Below are positions 1 to 8,190 of a DNA stretch of 64,000 nt, piece by piece (position 1 is the stretch's first letter; each line of letters starts with the position of its first letter). Location: the NCBI GenBank assembly GCA_019240475.1, contig JAFAYI010000036.1, forward strand, positions 62,001 through 126,000, in the 5' to 3' direction. The translations under genes and the position numbers were made by a program. The notes beneath the pieces were generated by a model. It was given only the letters and a program-made list of their open reading frames with translations. It ran no database searches and was not told the origin of the DNA. This DNA is from Acidobacteriaceae bacterium (GTDB lineage: Bacteria; Acidobacteriota; Terriglobia; Bryobacterales; Bryobacteraceae).

Positions 1-2026
1 AGAGCTTAAGTCCCCGATACCGAATCCGTTGCACATCCATTGCCTCATTCACATCCGGCGACTGCAGGATACGGTAATACTCGGAGGAGCCTGCCACGAA
101 CCAGATATCTTCATCCGAAGCGGGCAGCAGCCAGCCTTTCCAGAGTTGGTCTGTTTTATCCTTCCATGTAACCGGTTCGAGTTTATGCGTCTCTTTTTTC
201 GGTCCAAGCTTTGCTGCAGCCTGGTTCGCGGCCGCTGGCCGCGCCGTGTCGAACACGCGATAGCCGCCCGGAAAAATGCCGTAGTTGGTATCCTTCGGCG
301 GCGTGATGCTCTCATTCGGGCGTCCGAACTCGGCCCAAACAAGCATATGGTTCGCCATGTCGGCTGTCGCAACCTTTGCGTCGATTGTGGCTGCCGACAC
401 CAGCGGCGCGCTATCGAATGCTTTGAATCCGAATTGCTCGTCGATCCGTCCTCGAAACGTCTTGTATAAATCCATCCAGGCCAGATCGCGAACTCCGGGC
501 ACGTACGGAATGTACGAAGGGCGCCCCTGGGGATCGGGATCGAGCTCCAGATTCACCTGTAAGTCTTTTGCGTTGTTATCGCCCCAATAGAACCCCGGTG
601 TTCCGCCGAACCATTCGTTTTTCGAGCTCCTCCACAGTTTCGTGTGATTTGTTCCGAGTTCGAACATCGCAATCTCGTTATTCTTGCCGTCTCCAATCAT
701 CCATTCGTTCGTATAAAGGCCGTTGTTGTCGGTCGCCAGTAACTTCACAACCTCATCGATGTTCCCGCCATACTGAATCGCCATGCGCGCGCGAAACGCG
801 ACCGGCGTTCCGTGTATATTGAACGGCGTCTGATCGATGGTAGTCTCGGTCAACACCACTCCAGCGTCGTTCTGGTACCAATCGGTCCCGCTCTCGATTC
901 CACCCGGATAACTTTGTATAAGCACTCGATGGCCCTTCTCAGGCTGGATATCGAGCATCACGTTGGTCTGTTCCGAAAGCGTCTGCGGCCACCAGGTGAC
1001 GTGTCCAATGACCATCTTGCCGTCGCGCGTAGCAGGTCCAGTCGCGGCGAAAGCGCTGCAATGGTCCTTCGGTGTGCCCTTTGTCGCGTAATCGGGTGCA
1101 TGCAAATGCGAATCTTCAAGCCCCGTCGGCGTTACTTCCACGGCGGATGCCAGCTCGCCCAGTTCCACCGTCGTATTCGCGGCGACAATGTCTATCAAAT
1201 CGACTTTCCGGCCCAGAAACTTCGCGCCCCCGGCATCCGCGCCATCCGCAATGCCGCGCATCTCTTCCAGAATTTCGCGATCGAATCCGCGCAGAAATAG
1301 CGCATTCGCAGTCGTGCGATACGCATCCCAGCTTTGCTCTTCGGCCTTGCCCGCCAGCAGAATCGCGCAGCGAGTAAGATACTCCGGGATCTCCTTCGCC
1401 ATCAGGTAGCCGTGTTGATAACCGCGCTCGTACGGCTTGCCTTCAATGTGAAGATAGATCCACCCGGCCGCGGGATACCGATACGCCGGTCCAAACGTTT
1501 TCACGGCCGCTGCTGCCGGCCAGCTCGTTTCCGGCGATGCCTCGTCGATCGTTACGCCTTCGAACCAGGCCTTCCCTCCCAGCGCTCCTCCATCGCCGGC
1601 CGTGATCAGGATGTGATCCTCCGGCCGCGTTGCGACGAATTTGAGGGAGAGACGCGTCCAGTCGTGCGTCCCGCCGAGGGACGCCGAATGTACGTCGAAC
1701 GGCATCGATTCCATCCTGAGCGCCGCGCCCGATGCTATCGGAGACCGATCGAGATCTTTCACCGAGAGATCTTCCGTCCGCGCCCAGCCGCTAACTTCGT
1801 AAGTCTTGCCCACCGTCAAACGAATCGCGCTCGATCGCGCGCTCGCGTTCGGACTGCCTGTGCTTGCCTCGGCTCGGAGCGACGGCCGATTGTTATGCCG
1901 CACCCCATCGTCGGTTGCTACCGAGCCGCGCACAGTTGTCCATGCATCGGTCGATTGATCTTGAAATAGAGATGTCGCGGCTTGAAGTCCAACGGCAGCG
2001 CAGAAACAGAGCACGAGACGAATCAC
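1..2026 (-). CDS. Secreted C45-like (acyltransferase/phospholipase B-like) Ntn hydrolase, 3' end cut off
   Basis: The frame is open from a GTG at 2024-2026 to the window edge, giving at least 675 residues. GGAGGAGA lies just upstream and fixes the start. Residues 1-17 look like a signal peptide. Residues about 20-165 resemble a carbohydrate-binding jelly-roll domain (SLRAEAS, TYEVSGWART, WTRLSLKFVA). A second domain begins near residue 190 with GKPYERGYQHGYLMAKE, the hallmark opening of the C45/phospholipase-B-like Ntn-hydrolase family. The sequence DHCSAFAATG places the expected nucleophile at Cys323, followed by GKMVIGHVTWW. In this family an autocatalytic cut exposes the Cys, and the enzymes hydrolyse or transfer amide or ester acyl groups. 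The substrate cannot be told. The C-terminus lies outside the window. Confidence 0.75.
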   Translation of the reverse strand, partial: MIRLVLCFCAAVGLQAATSLFQDQSTDAWTTVRGSVATDDGVRHNNRPSLRAEASTGSPNASARSSAIRLTVGKTYEVSGWARTEDLSVKDLDRSPIASGAALRMESMPFDVHSASLGGTHDWTRLSLKFVATRPEDHILITAGDGGALGGKAWFEGVTIDEASPETSWPAAAAVKTFGPAYRYPAAGWIYLHIEGKPYERGYQHGYLMAKEIPEYLTRCAILLAGKAEEQSWDAYRTTANALFLRGFDREILEEMRGIADGADAGGAKFLGRKVDLIDIVAANTTVELGELASAVEVTPTGLEDSHLHAPDYATKGTPKDHCSAFAATGPATRDGKMVIGHVTWWPQTLSEQTNVMLDIQPEKGHRVLIQSYPGGIESGTDWYQNDAGVVLTETTIDQTPFNIHGTPVAFRARMAIQYGGNIDEVVKLLATDNNGLYTNEWMIGDGKNNEIAMFELGTNHTKLWRSSKNEWFGGTPGFYWGDNNAKDLQVNLELDPDPQGRPSYIPYVPGVRDLAWMDLYKTFRGRIDEQFGFKAFDSAPLVSAATIDAKVATADMANHMLVWAEFGRPNESITPPKDTNYGIFPGGYRVFDTARPAAANQAAAKLGPKKETHKLEPVTWKDKTDQLWKGWLLPASDEDIWFVAGSSEYYRILQSPDVNEAMDVQRIRYRGLKL

Positions 2027-2241
2027 GGTCTCCTCCTATTTGTTCAGCATAAAGGAAAACTGCCCGCCTCGTTCTTGTGCCCGCCGACATTAAACCTCTT
2101 GATTTTCGGTCGAAAGACGTGCAATGCTTGATTGCTAAAAAAAATCGATTGGCCCTCGCGCCGGCTGTCGCTCCGCTCCTTGATCGGCTCGCCGCCAATC
2201 GGCCTGTAATCCAGTAGCTCCCGTTTCAGAAAGGCGTTTGC

Positions 2242-2658
2242 GTGTCGGGACCAAGCTCCGGTTGGGACACTCTCTTCAAGAACGTCGGCGCGCAGGGCGC
2301 GAAATTCGATCGGGATCCCCTTTCTCCCACGGGCCAATACTACGGGTTCCTCTCATCGGTTGAATTCGACCAGACAACCAAGACCTACGACGTGCTCTTC
2401 GAGCTGGTGCAAAAAGAGTGGAACGACAACGCAGTAATCGATCCCGACACCGAGATCAGGGCGCCCGCGCCCTTCGCGCCCGCCCTCTTGTATCACATCC
2501 GCGACATCGCGGAGGAACCGCTGCTCGAAGCGCTCGGGCTCGCCACGCCCGACAATCTTGCGGAAGGCTCCTGGTACCTGCTCACTCTGCAAAAGGGCAA
2601 GGACACAGTGACTGGAGATCTCTACGATCCCGACATCGACCTGCTTCCATCAACCTAG
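2242..2658 (+). CDS. Hypothetical protein, first gene of the DUF6603-type cluster
   Basis: This is a 138-aa protein that I do not recognise. The only start after the in-frame stop at 2215 is a GTG at 2242, with no strong ribosome binding site. The protein is acidic and soluble with no signal peptide or membrane segment. Motifs worth searching are GQYYGFLSSVEFD, YDVLFELVQKEW and GSWYLLTLQKGKD. It ends 25 bases before the metallo-beta-lactamase-fold gene and reads in the same direction as all five large genes that follow, so it is probably the head of that transcription unit. An opposite-strand frame at 2044-2337 overlaps it but has no family features. Confidence 0.6.
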   Translation: MSGPSSGWDTLFKNVGAQGAKFDRDPLSPTGQYYGFLSSVEFDQTTKTYDVLFELVQKEWNDNAVIDPDTEIRAPAPFAPALLYHIRDIAEEPLLEALGLATPDNLAEGSWYLLTLQKGKDTVTGDLYDPDIDLLPST

Positions 2659-2683
2659 CCGGCTATCTCCTCAGTGACCTGTT

Positions 2684-3826
2684 ATGGCGGACGAAAACAC
2701 CCCCAAGCTGAACGAAGATCCCAAGAATTACGGCGAGTACACAATTACCAAGGCTTCTCTCATCGGCCTTCCTCAATTCACCTCGAAAGGCGTGAACTCC
2801 TTGGCCGTGCCGGCTCGTCCGCTTGGCGCGCCCAGGATGTTGGGGCCGCGTCGCGTTCGCATCATCCTCTCCCAGCGATACCATCCCTACGCCCCTCCCG
2901 TGCAACTCGCCCCGCCGCCGCTCCCGCCTCCGATTCCACCGGTTTCCGCCGTGGGAGTCATGGATATCGGGGCCGGAAATTGCAACCTGCTGTTCGATCA
3001 GGCCATGCAGCCGCTTACCTACTACGACGTCGGTTATCCGCTCTGGTTTTATATATCGAGCGCTCCGAATAACATGCGCCTCGGTCCCAACTATCTGGGA
3101 CCGATTGTGCAGAACGCTAACGGCAATCTCAACATCGTCCTCTCGCATTGGGATTGGGATCATTGGCGCCTAGGGCGCCTGGCGAATTTGCAAAATCTCG
3201 CCTGGCTCTACCCTGTCCAACCCGTCGGCGCCTCGGCGAACAATTTCATCCTTTCGCTCACCAATCCGACCCAATGGAACCCTGTCAATCCGGCTCAAAT
3301 CGGTCTCAACTACACGGTCTACAGGTGCACTCCGCCCCCTGGAGCCCCGCCCGCGATGGTGATGAATAACTCCGGCCTGGCGATGTCGTTATCGACCAAT
3401 CTGCCAGTCGGCGCCCCTCTCTGGCATCGTATCTGTCTGACTGGAGACGCGAACTTCAACACTCTGCCGATGCCCGTCGTAAACACCACCGGCATTACTG
3501 CCGTTCATCACGGCGCGAACACCCACGGCGCCGCGGCCAATCTGCCCAACCCACCTTTTCCCTACGCCGCCGCCGGACGTATCGCCTATTCTTACGGAAT
3601 CCGGCCTAACGGCGTTCACGTCTACGGACACCCCGTCCAGGCTGCCGTTCTCGCCTATCAAGCTCAAGGTTGGGTTCAACAAAGATCGACCGCCGAAGGT
3701 GCAAACATCAACGCGGTTCCTCCGGCGATTGGCAATCGCGGCAATGTTCGCATCGGGAGCCAGGCCGCGCTGCCCCCCGCCTACAACGGTAGTGCGTTTT
3801 TCCCCAACCCGAATCAACTTCCCTGA
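2684..3826 (+). CDS. ComEC-type metallo-beta-lactamase-fold protein
   Basis: This 380-aa protein has the metal-site layout of the ComEC/Rec2 branch of the MBL fold. GVMDIGAGNCNLLFD is the usual first strand. SHWDWDHW gives an HxDxDH motif (H155, D157, D159, H160). LTGDAN supplies D255, and VHHGANTHG supplies H275/H276. A YGHP near residue 318 could be the last ligand. Unlike ComEC there are no membrane helices and no signal peptide, so it should be soluble. The N-terminal 90 residues are proline-rich and unassigned. It lies between the 138-aa gene and the giant DUF6603-like gene (18-base gap), so it is likely the enzymatic member of this cluster. The substrate is unknown: nucleic acid, phosphoester or ester are all possible for this fold. 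Confidence 0.8.
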   Translation: MADENTPKLNEDPKNYGEYTITKASLIGLPQFTSKGVNSLAVPARPLGAPRMLGPRRVRIILSQRYHPYAPPVQLAPPPLPPPIPPVSAVGVMDIGAGNCNLLFDQAMQPLTYYDVGYPLWFYISSAPNNMRLGPNYLGPIVQNANGNLNIVLSHWDWDHWRLGRLANLQNLAWLYPVQPVGASANNFILSLTNPTQWNPVNPAQIGLNYTVYRCTPPPGAPPAMVMNNSGLAMSLSTNLPVGAPLWHRICLTGDANFNTLPMPVVNTTGITAVHHGANTHGAAANLPNPPFPYAAAGRIAYSYGIRPNGVHVYGHPVQAAVLAYQAQGWVQQRSTAEGANINAVPPAIGNRGNVRIGSQAALPPAYNGSAFFPNPNQLP

Positions 3827-3844
3827 CGGCCCCAAGCCTCCTCC

Positions 3845-6800
3845 ATGCCCATCACCAACTTGCAGGAAGTCAAGACCTGGCTTGAGTCGCTTACGCCCGG
3901 CGGCGGCGTCGATGTCAAACCCGACCTGTTCGACGCCAAACTGGTCGGCCAGATCTTCGCGCTGATTCCCGGCTCCGATCCGATCTCGCTCACAAATATC
4001 TCCATTGATGTAAACGCAGCCACCCTCAGCGGCGCCGCCACACTCCTCGGCGAATCGAACACTCAACTTCAGTTCGCCTTCACCCAGCCGGACCAGACGC
4101 TGCTCTGCGCGCTAACCATCACACCGCCGGGCACGCTCTCCTGGTCTCTGCTTCCGGACTTCAACGTCGCTTTCACCGAGCTGAAAGGATCGCTCGTTCC
4201 CAATGCGGAGTTGGAAGTTCTGGGACTCTCTTTCTCTTCCGTCATCCTCGCCGGCGCAACCACCCCCGTGCGCGTTCCGGTTACGTTCAACGTTCCATCG
4301 TTCGACGGCGATTGGACCCTCGCCGGAAGTTTCGAAACCGTAGGCTCTCTCAACGCCGACGGGCTCCAGGCGCTTGCGGGCAACAACAATCTGCTGAGCA
4401 TCCTGCCCGCCGAGCTTGCCGAACTCACGAAATTTAGCCTGACCGCGTTCGAGGTCGCCTTCAATCCCACCAAGAAAACCTGCTCGCTAATCCGCGTCGG
4501 CATTAAGTACGACGCCGATTGGAAATTCTTCGACGATCATTTCCGGGTCCAGAGCATTGAGTTCGATTTTGCGATCTTTTCACCCTTTACCCCGAAGGTC
4601 AACTTCGCGGCTTCTCTCGCCGCGACCATGCAGATTCCCGGCCTGCCCAGCTTCGACGTCGGCGGCCAGTTCCCCGACCAAAGCGTCTTTGTTCAGATCA
4701 CGCCGGGACAGACCCTCCGCGTCAATAATGTATTCGAGTTTTTCTCTCTGACTCTCCCCGAAGGCTTTCCCGCCGTCGATATCACTACCCTCAGCTTCAA
4801 TTTCTACGTCCCGCAGAAGCGCTTCACCTTCGAACTCCTCATCGATAATCCGATCCCAATCTACGGCTCGGTCAGCCTCGACCGTTTCTACTTCGGCATC
4901 GACGCCAGCTTCGATTCCGCATCGGGAAAGAACAGCGCTGCCGGCTCGCTCGAATCGAACTTCACCATCGGGGGCTCGGCGCTCGCCATTGCCGGCAAAT
5001 ACGTTCAAGATTCCGGTCTCGCTCTTTCCGGAAAGGCATCGAACATACCGCTCGGCGCCATCATCGCCGATCTCGTATCGAAATTCGGTGTCCCGGACGG
5101 CGACATCCCCGAGCCCATCCGCAACATTCAGCTTGAAAACGTCGAGATCGACATCGATACCGGAAAAAAAGCCTTCAATTTTTCATTGACGGCCACTACC
5201 GAAATAGCGGACGTGACGGTCGGCTTCTCGCCCGTCGTCAAGCTGACCTATAACTCCACAAACGAGTCCTTCGACTTCGCCTTCACAGGCACGCTGGTCC
5301 TCAATCTCACGCCCTCGCGCGCGGCCACGTTCACTCTCGCCTTCAGCAAGACCGGCACGGACAAATGGATTTCCGCGGCTTACGACCAAACCGGCGGCGC
5401 TCTTGAGTTCGAAGAAATCGCGGCTTTCTTCCATTTCGACCTTCCGCCCATCCCTTCCAACCTGAAGCTCTCGCTCACCAACGCCGCCATCTATTACGAC
5501 TTTGGCAGCGGCAATTTCGCCCTCGGGGCCAAATCGAAGAACTATGGAGACGCCGCCTTCGCCACGCTTCCTATAAACAAGAAGCGCGAATACTTCTTCG
5601 TCCTCAATTCAGGCCAATCTTTCAGCCTTTCCAATCTGCCGCTTATTGGGGAGCAGCTCGCCAAACTCGAAAACATCCAGGTCTCCGATTTGAAGGTCGT
5701 TATCTCCTCGCTCGCGCCAGTCACGAAAGACGACGCGACCGCTATCAACGCGGGCATCGGCAAGCTCAAGAACGGTTACCCGCGGTTGCCGGACGAGGGC
5801 ATCCCCGGCAAGTTTTTGCTGACGGCGAAGATGAACTTCGGCAAGGGAGACCCGCTGCCCCTCAACGTAAACCTGGGCGCGCCCGACAAGCAGCAGGCGC
5901 TCCTGACGGCGTCCGGCACTGTTCTGACAGTCGCTCAGGTGGCCGCATCCGATAATCCCAACGGCGCCACCTGGTTCACCGTCCAAAAGAGCTTCGGGCC
6001 CGTCTCCATCCAACGCATCGGCGTCCTGTATCAATCCAGTACCCAAACGCTCTGGTTTCAAATCGACGCCAAGCTGGCCTTCGGTCCGCTCACGCTCGAT
6101 CTGAACGGCCTCGGTATTGGATCGCCGCTCACCAGTTTCAAGCCCTCGTTCTTCCTGCAGGGTCTCGGGCTCGCATACAATAATCCTCCACTTACGATCG
6201 CGGGCGCGCTCATCAATCTCGCGGAGGCGGGCGCTAATTACATCGAATTCGAAGGCGGCCTGATCATCGGCGCCGGCAAGTTCCAGGTTCAGGTCTTCGG
6301 ATATTACGGCAATAAGTCGGGCTTCACGTCGCTGTTCATATATGGTGGCCTCTCGTACCCGTTCGGCGGACCGCCCGCTTTCTTCGTCACAGGCGTCGCT
6401 CTCGGCTTTGGCTTCAATTCGAATCTCCGCCTGCCCGGCATCACGCAGGTCAGCTCTTTCCCGTTCGTTCAGGTTCTGCCCACCTCCACGACGCCCAACC
6501 CCGATATCTTCGGCAAGAATCCAACTCCCACCTCCGTTCTGCAGGTGATAACGGGCTCTAAGCCGCCCTGGGTCTCGCCCGTAAAAGACAATCTCTGGTT
6601 CGCGGCCGGAATCACCTTCACCAGCTTTTCTTTGGTGAACTCGCAGGCGTTGGTGCTTGTGCTCGTCTCCTCCGGCGACGATCCCAATTCGCCCACTGCT
6701 CCCGGCCTCGTTCTCTCATTAGTCGGTACCTCGCGGGCCACTTTCCCCCAGCGGGTGCCCGGGGTTCCAAACGCCCCCATCTACGCCAACATCGAACTGA

Positions 6801-8188
6801 ATCTGCTGGTCGTCTTCGCGCCACAGCAGGGGCGCTTCTCGCTCGAAGCGCAGCTTGCCGCCAGTTCATTCCTGTTGGACAAAGCTTGCGTGCTCACTGG
6901 AGGGTTCGCCTTCTTCGTCTGGTTTGGCGCCAATCCGAATGCCGGAGACTTCGTGCTCAGCCTGGGCGGCTATAACCCCGGCTTCAAACCACCCGCTTAC
7001 TATCCCGTAGTGCCGCGCGTCGGCTTTAACTGGTCCCTCGATTCGTCCGTCAGCATCTCGGGCGGAGCTTACTTCGCCTTCACGCCCGCGGCCGTGATGG
7101 TCGGCATCGGTCTCAACTTAACGTTCAAAGCAGGCAATCTGAAAGCCTGGTTCAATGCGTATGCCGACATCATAGTGCGTTGGAAACCGTTCTATTTCGA
7201 GGCGAGCATCGGCATCACTGTCGGCGCCTCCTACAAAGTCAGTCTCTGGTTCACATCGTTCACGGTCAGCATCGAACTGGGCTGCGGCCTCGACTTGTGG
7301 GGACCGCCAACCGGGGGAACCGTTCGGGTCAACTGGGTGGTCATCAGCTTCACGATCCGCTTCGGATCTTCGAAAGGATCGGGACAGCAGCTCAAAGGCT
7401 GGACCGACGTACAGGAGTTACTGCCGAACACAGGCTCGAACAAGAAGGACAACATTCTGAGCCTCGCGCCCGCCGCTGGCGTCGTCCCCGGCGGGACCGC
7501 GCCGCCGTGCTCCGGCCAGCCGCTTCCTTGGCTGGTTCGCGCGGGAGAGTTCGCCTTCAGTACTTCCTCTCCCGTTCCCGCCTCGACCGCTACAGTCGGC
7601 GCGACTCATCACTTCGAGGGCGATACCTTCAACGTCTACCCCCTGAAGTGGAAAAACGTCACCGCTACGCACGCCGTCACGATTGAGGACGCCGGCGGCA
7701 ACGACGTCTCTTCTTGGTTTGAAGCTTCCCAGACAAGAAACAGCGTTCCCGCTTCGCTCTGGGGCTCGCCGCCCGAAGATCCGAAAGGCCGGCCGCAGGT
7801 ACCCGCCGCCAACAAACTCACGGTGCCCAACCAGACCGTGGGTGTCTCCGTTCAGGTCAAAGCGCCGGCCCCCGGCAACACCGCCGGCCCTATCGATGTC
7901 GCCGCCAATCTCGCCTATAACGATCTGGACCTTCAGGGCGCCGTTGTTCCCATCAGGTCATCGGCAGAGCCTCAGGGAGACATCGCGGTGAACAGCAAGG
8001 TCACCATCTCGACCATCGCCGATCCGCACACCGGCATAGCATCCGCCGATAGAACTTCGGTGCGCAACGCAATTTTCAGCGCTCTTCAAGCCATCGATTA
8101 CGCGCCCGAGACCTCAAACGATTCCATGTCGAAGTTCGCCGCCGAGATCGGCTGCGCCTTTGCCGCCAATCCGCTGCTCGTCCCATAA
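3845..8188 (+). CDS. Giant DUF6603-like beta-rich protein
   Basis: This 1447-aa protein is almost entirely short beta strands rich in F, L, S, G and N. Residues 1-690 are a chain of similar amphipathic strand modules (for example VEIDIDTGKKAFNFSLTA and LKLSLTNAAIYYDFGSGNF). Residues about 700-1190 match what I remember of DUF6603 (FGPVSIQRIGVLYQ, GLGIGSPLTSFKPSFFLQGL, FFVTGVALGFGFNSNLRLPG); that family name is from memory. Residues 1240-1447 form a separate C-terminal domain. There is no signal peptide, so its route to any outer location is unclear. The gene is followed two bases later by the next gene, which implies co-transcription. The module pattern would suit a long beta-solenoid or lipid-transfer-like groove, but that is speculation. 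Confidence 0.8.
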   Translation: MPITNLQEVKTWLESLTPGGGVDVKPDLFDAKLVGQIFALIPGSDPISLTNISIDVNAATLSGAATLLGESNTQLQFAFTQPDQTLLCALTITPPGTLSWSLLPDFNVAFTELKGSLVPNAELEVLGLSFSSVILAGATTPVRVPVTFNVPSFDGDWTLAGSFETVGSLNADGLQALAGNNNLLSILPAELAELTKFSLTAFEVAFNPTKKTCSLIRVGIKYDADWKFFDDHFRVQSIEFDFAIFSPFTPKVNFAASLAATMQIPGLPSFDVGGQFPDQSVFVQITPGQTLRVNNVFEFFSLTLPEGFPAVDITTLSFNFYVPQKRFTFELLIDNPIPIYGSVSLDRFYFGIDASFDSASGKNSAAGSLESNFTIGGSALAIAGKYVQDSGLALSGKASNIPLGAIIADLVSKFGVPDGDIPEPIRNIQLENVEIDIDTGKKAFNFSLTATTEIADVTVGFSPVVKLTYNSTNESFDFAFTGTLVLNLTPSRAATFTLAFSKTGTDKWISAAYDQTGGALEFEEIAAFFHFDLPPIPSNLKLSLTNAAIYYDFGSGNFALGAKSKNYGDAAFATLPINKKREYFFVLNSGQSFSLSNLPLIGEQLAKLENIQVSDLKVVISSLAPVTKDDATAINAGIGKLKNGYPRLPDEGIPGKFLLTAKMNFGKGDPLPLNVNLGAPDKQQALLTASGTVLTVAQVAASDNPNGATWFTVQKSFGPVSIQRIGVLYQSSTQTLWFQIDAKLAFGPLTLDLNGLGIGSPLTSFKPSFFLQGLGLAYNNPPLTIAGALINLAEAGANYIEFEGGLIIGAGKFQVQVFGYYGNKSGFTSLFIYGGLSYPFGGPPAFFVTGVALGFGFNSNLRLPGITQVSSFPFVQVLPTSTTPNPDIFGKNPTPTSVLQVITGSKPPWVSPVKDNLWFAAGITFTSFSLVNSQALVLVLVSSGDDPNSPTAPGLVLSLVGTSRATFPQRVPGVPNAPIYANIELNLLVVFAPQQGRFSLEAQLAASSFLLDKACVLTGGFAFFVWFGANPNAGDFVLSLGGYNPGFKPPAYYPVVPRVGFNWSLDSSVSISGGAYFAFTPAAVMVGIGLNLTFKAGNLKAWFNAYADIIVRWKPFYFEASIGITVGASYKVSLWFTSFTVSIELGCGLDLWGPPTGGTVRVNWVVISFTIRFGSSKGSGQQLKGWTDVQELLPNTGSNKKDNILSLAPAAGVVPGGTAPPCSGQPLPWLVRAGEFAFSTSSPVPASTATVGATHHFEGDTFNVYPLKWKNVTATHAVTIEDAGGNDVSSWFEASQTRNSVPASLWGSPPEDPKGRPQVPAANKLTVPNQTVGVSVQVKAPAPGNTAGPIDVAANLAYNDLDLQGAVVPIRSSAEPQGDIAVNSKVTISTIADPHTGIASADRTSVRNAIFSALQAIDYAPETSNDSMSKFAAEIGCAFAANPLLVP

Positions 8189-8190
8189 CC

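Noticed and set aside
1334..1969. 211-aa plus-strand frame in the first 2 kb
   Set aside because: It is antisense to the C45-like gene, which reads without stops from 2026 to 1 with recognisable motifs.
2044..2337. 97-aa minus-strand frame before the DUF6603-type cluster
   Set aside because: It has no family motif and overlaps the plus-strand 138-aa gene, which has better composition and context.
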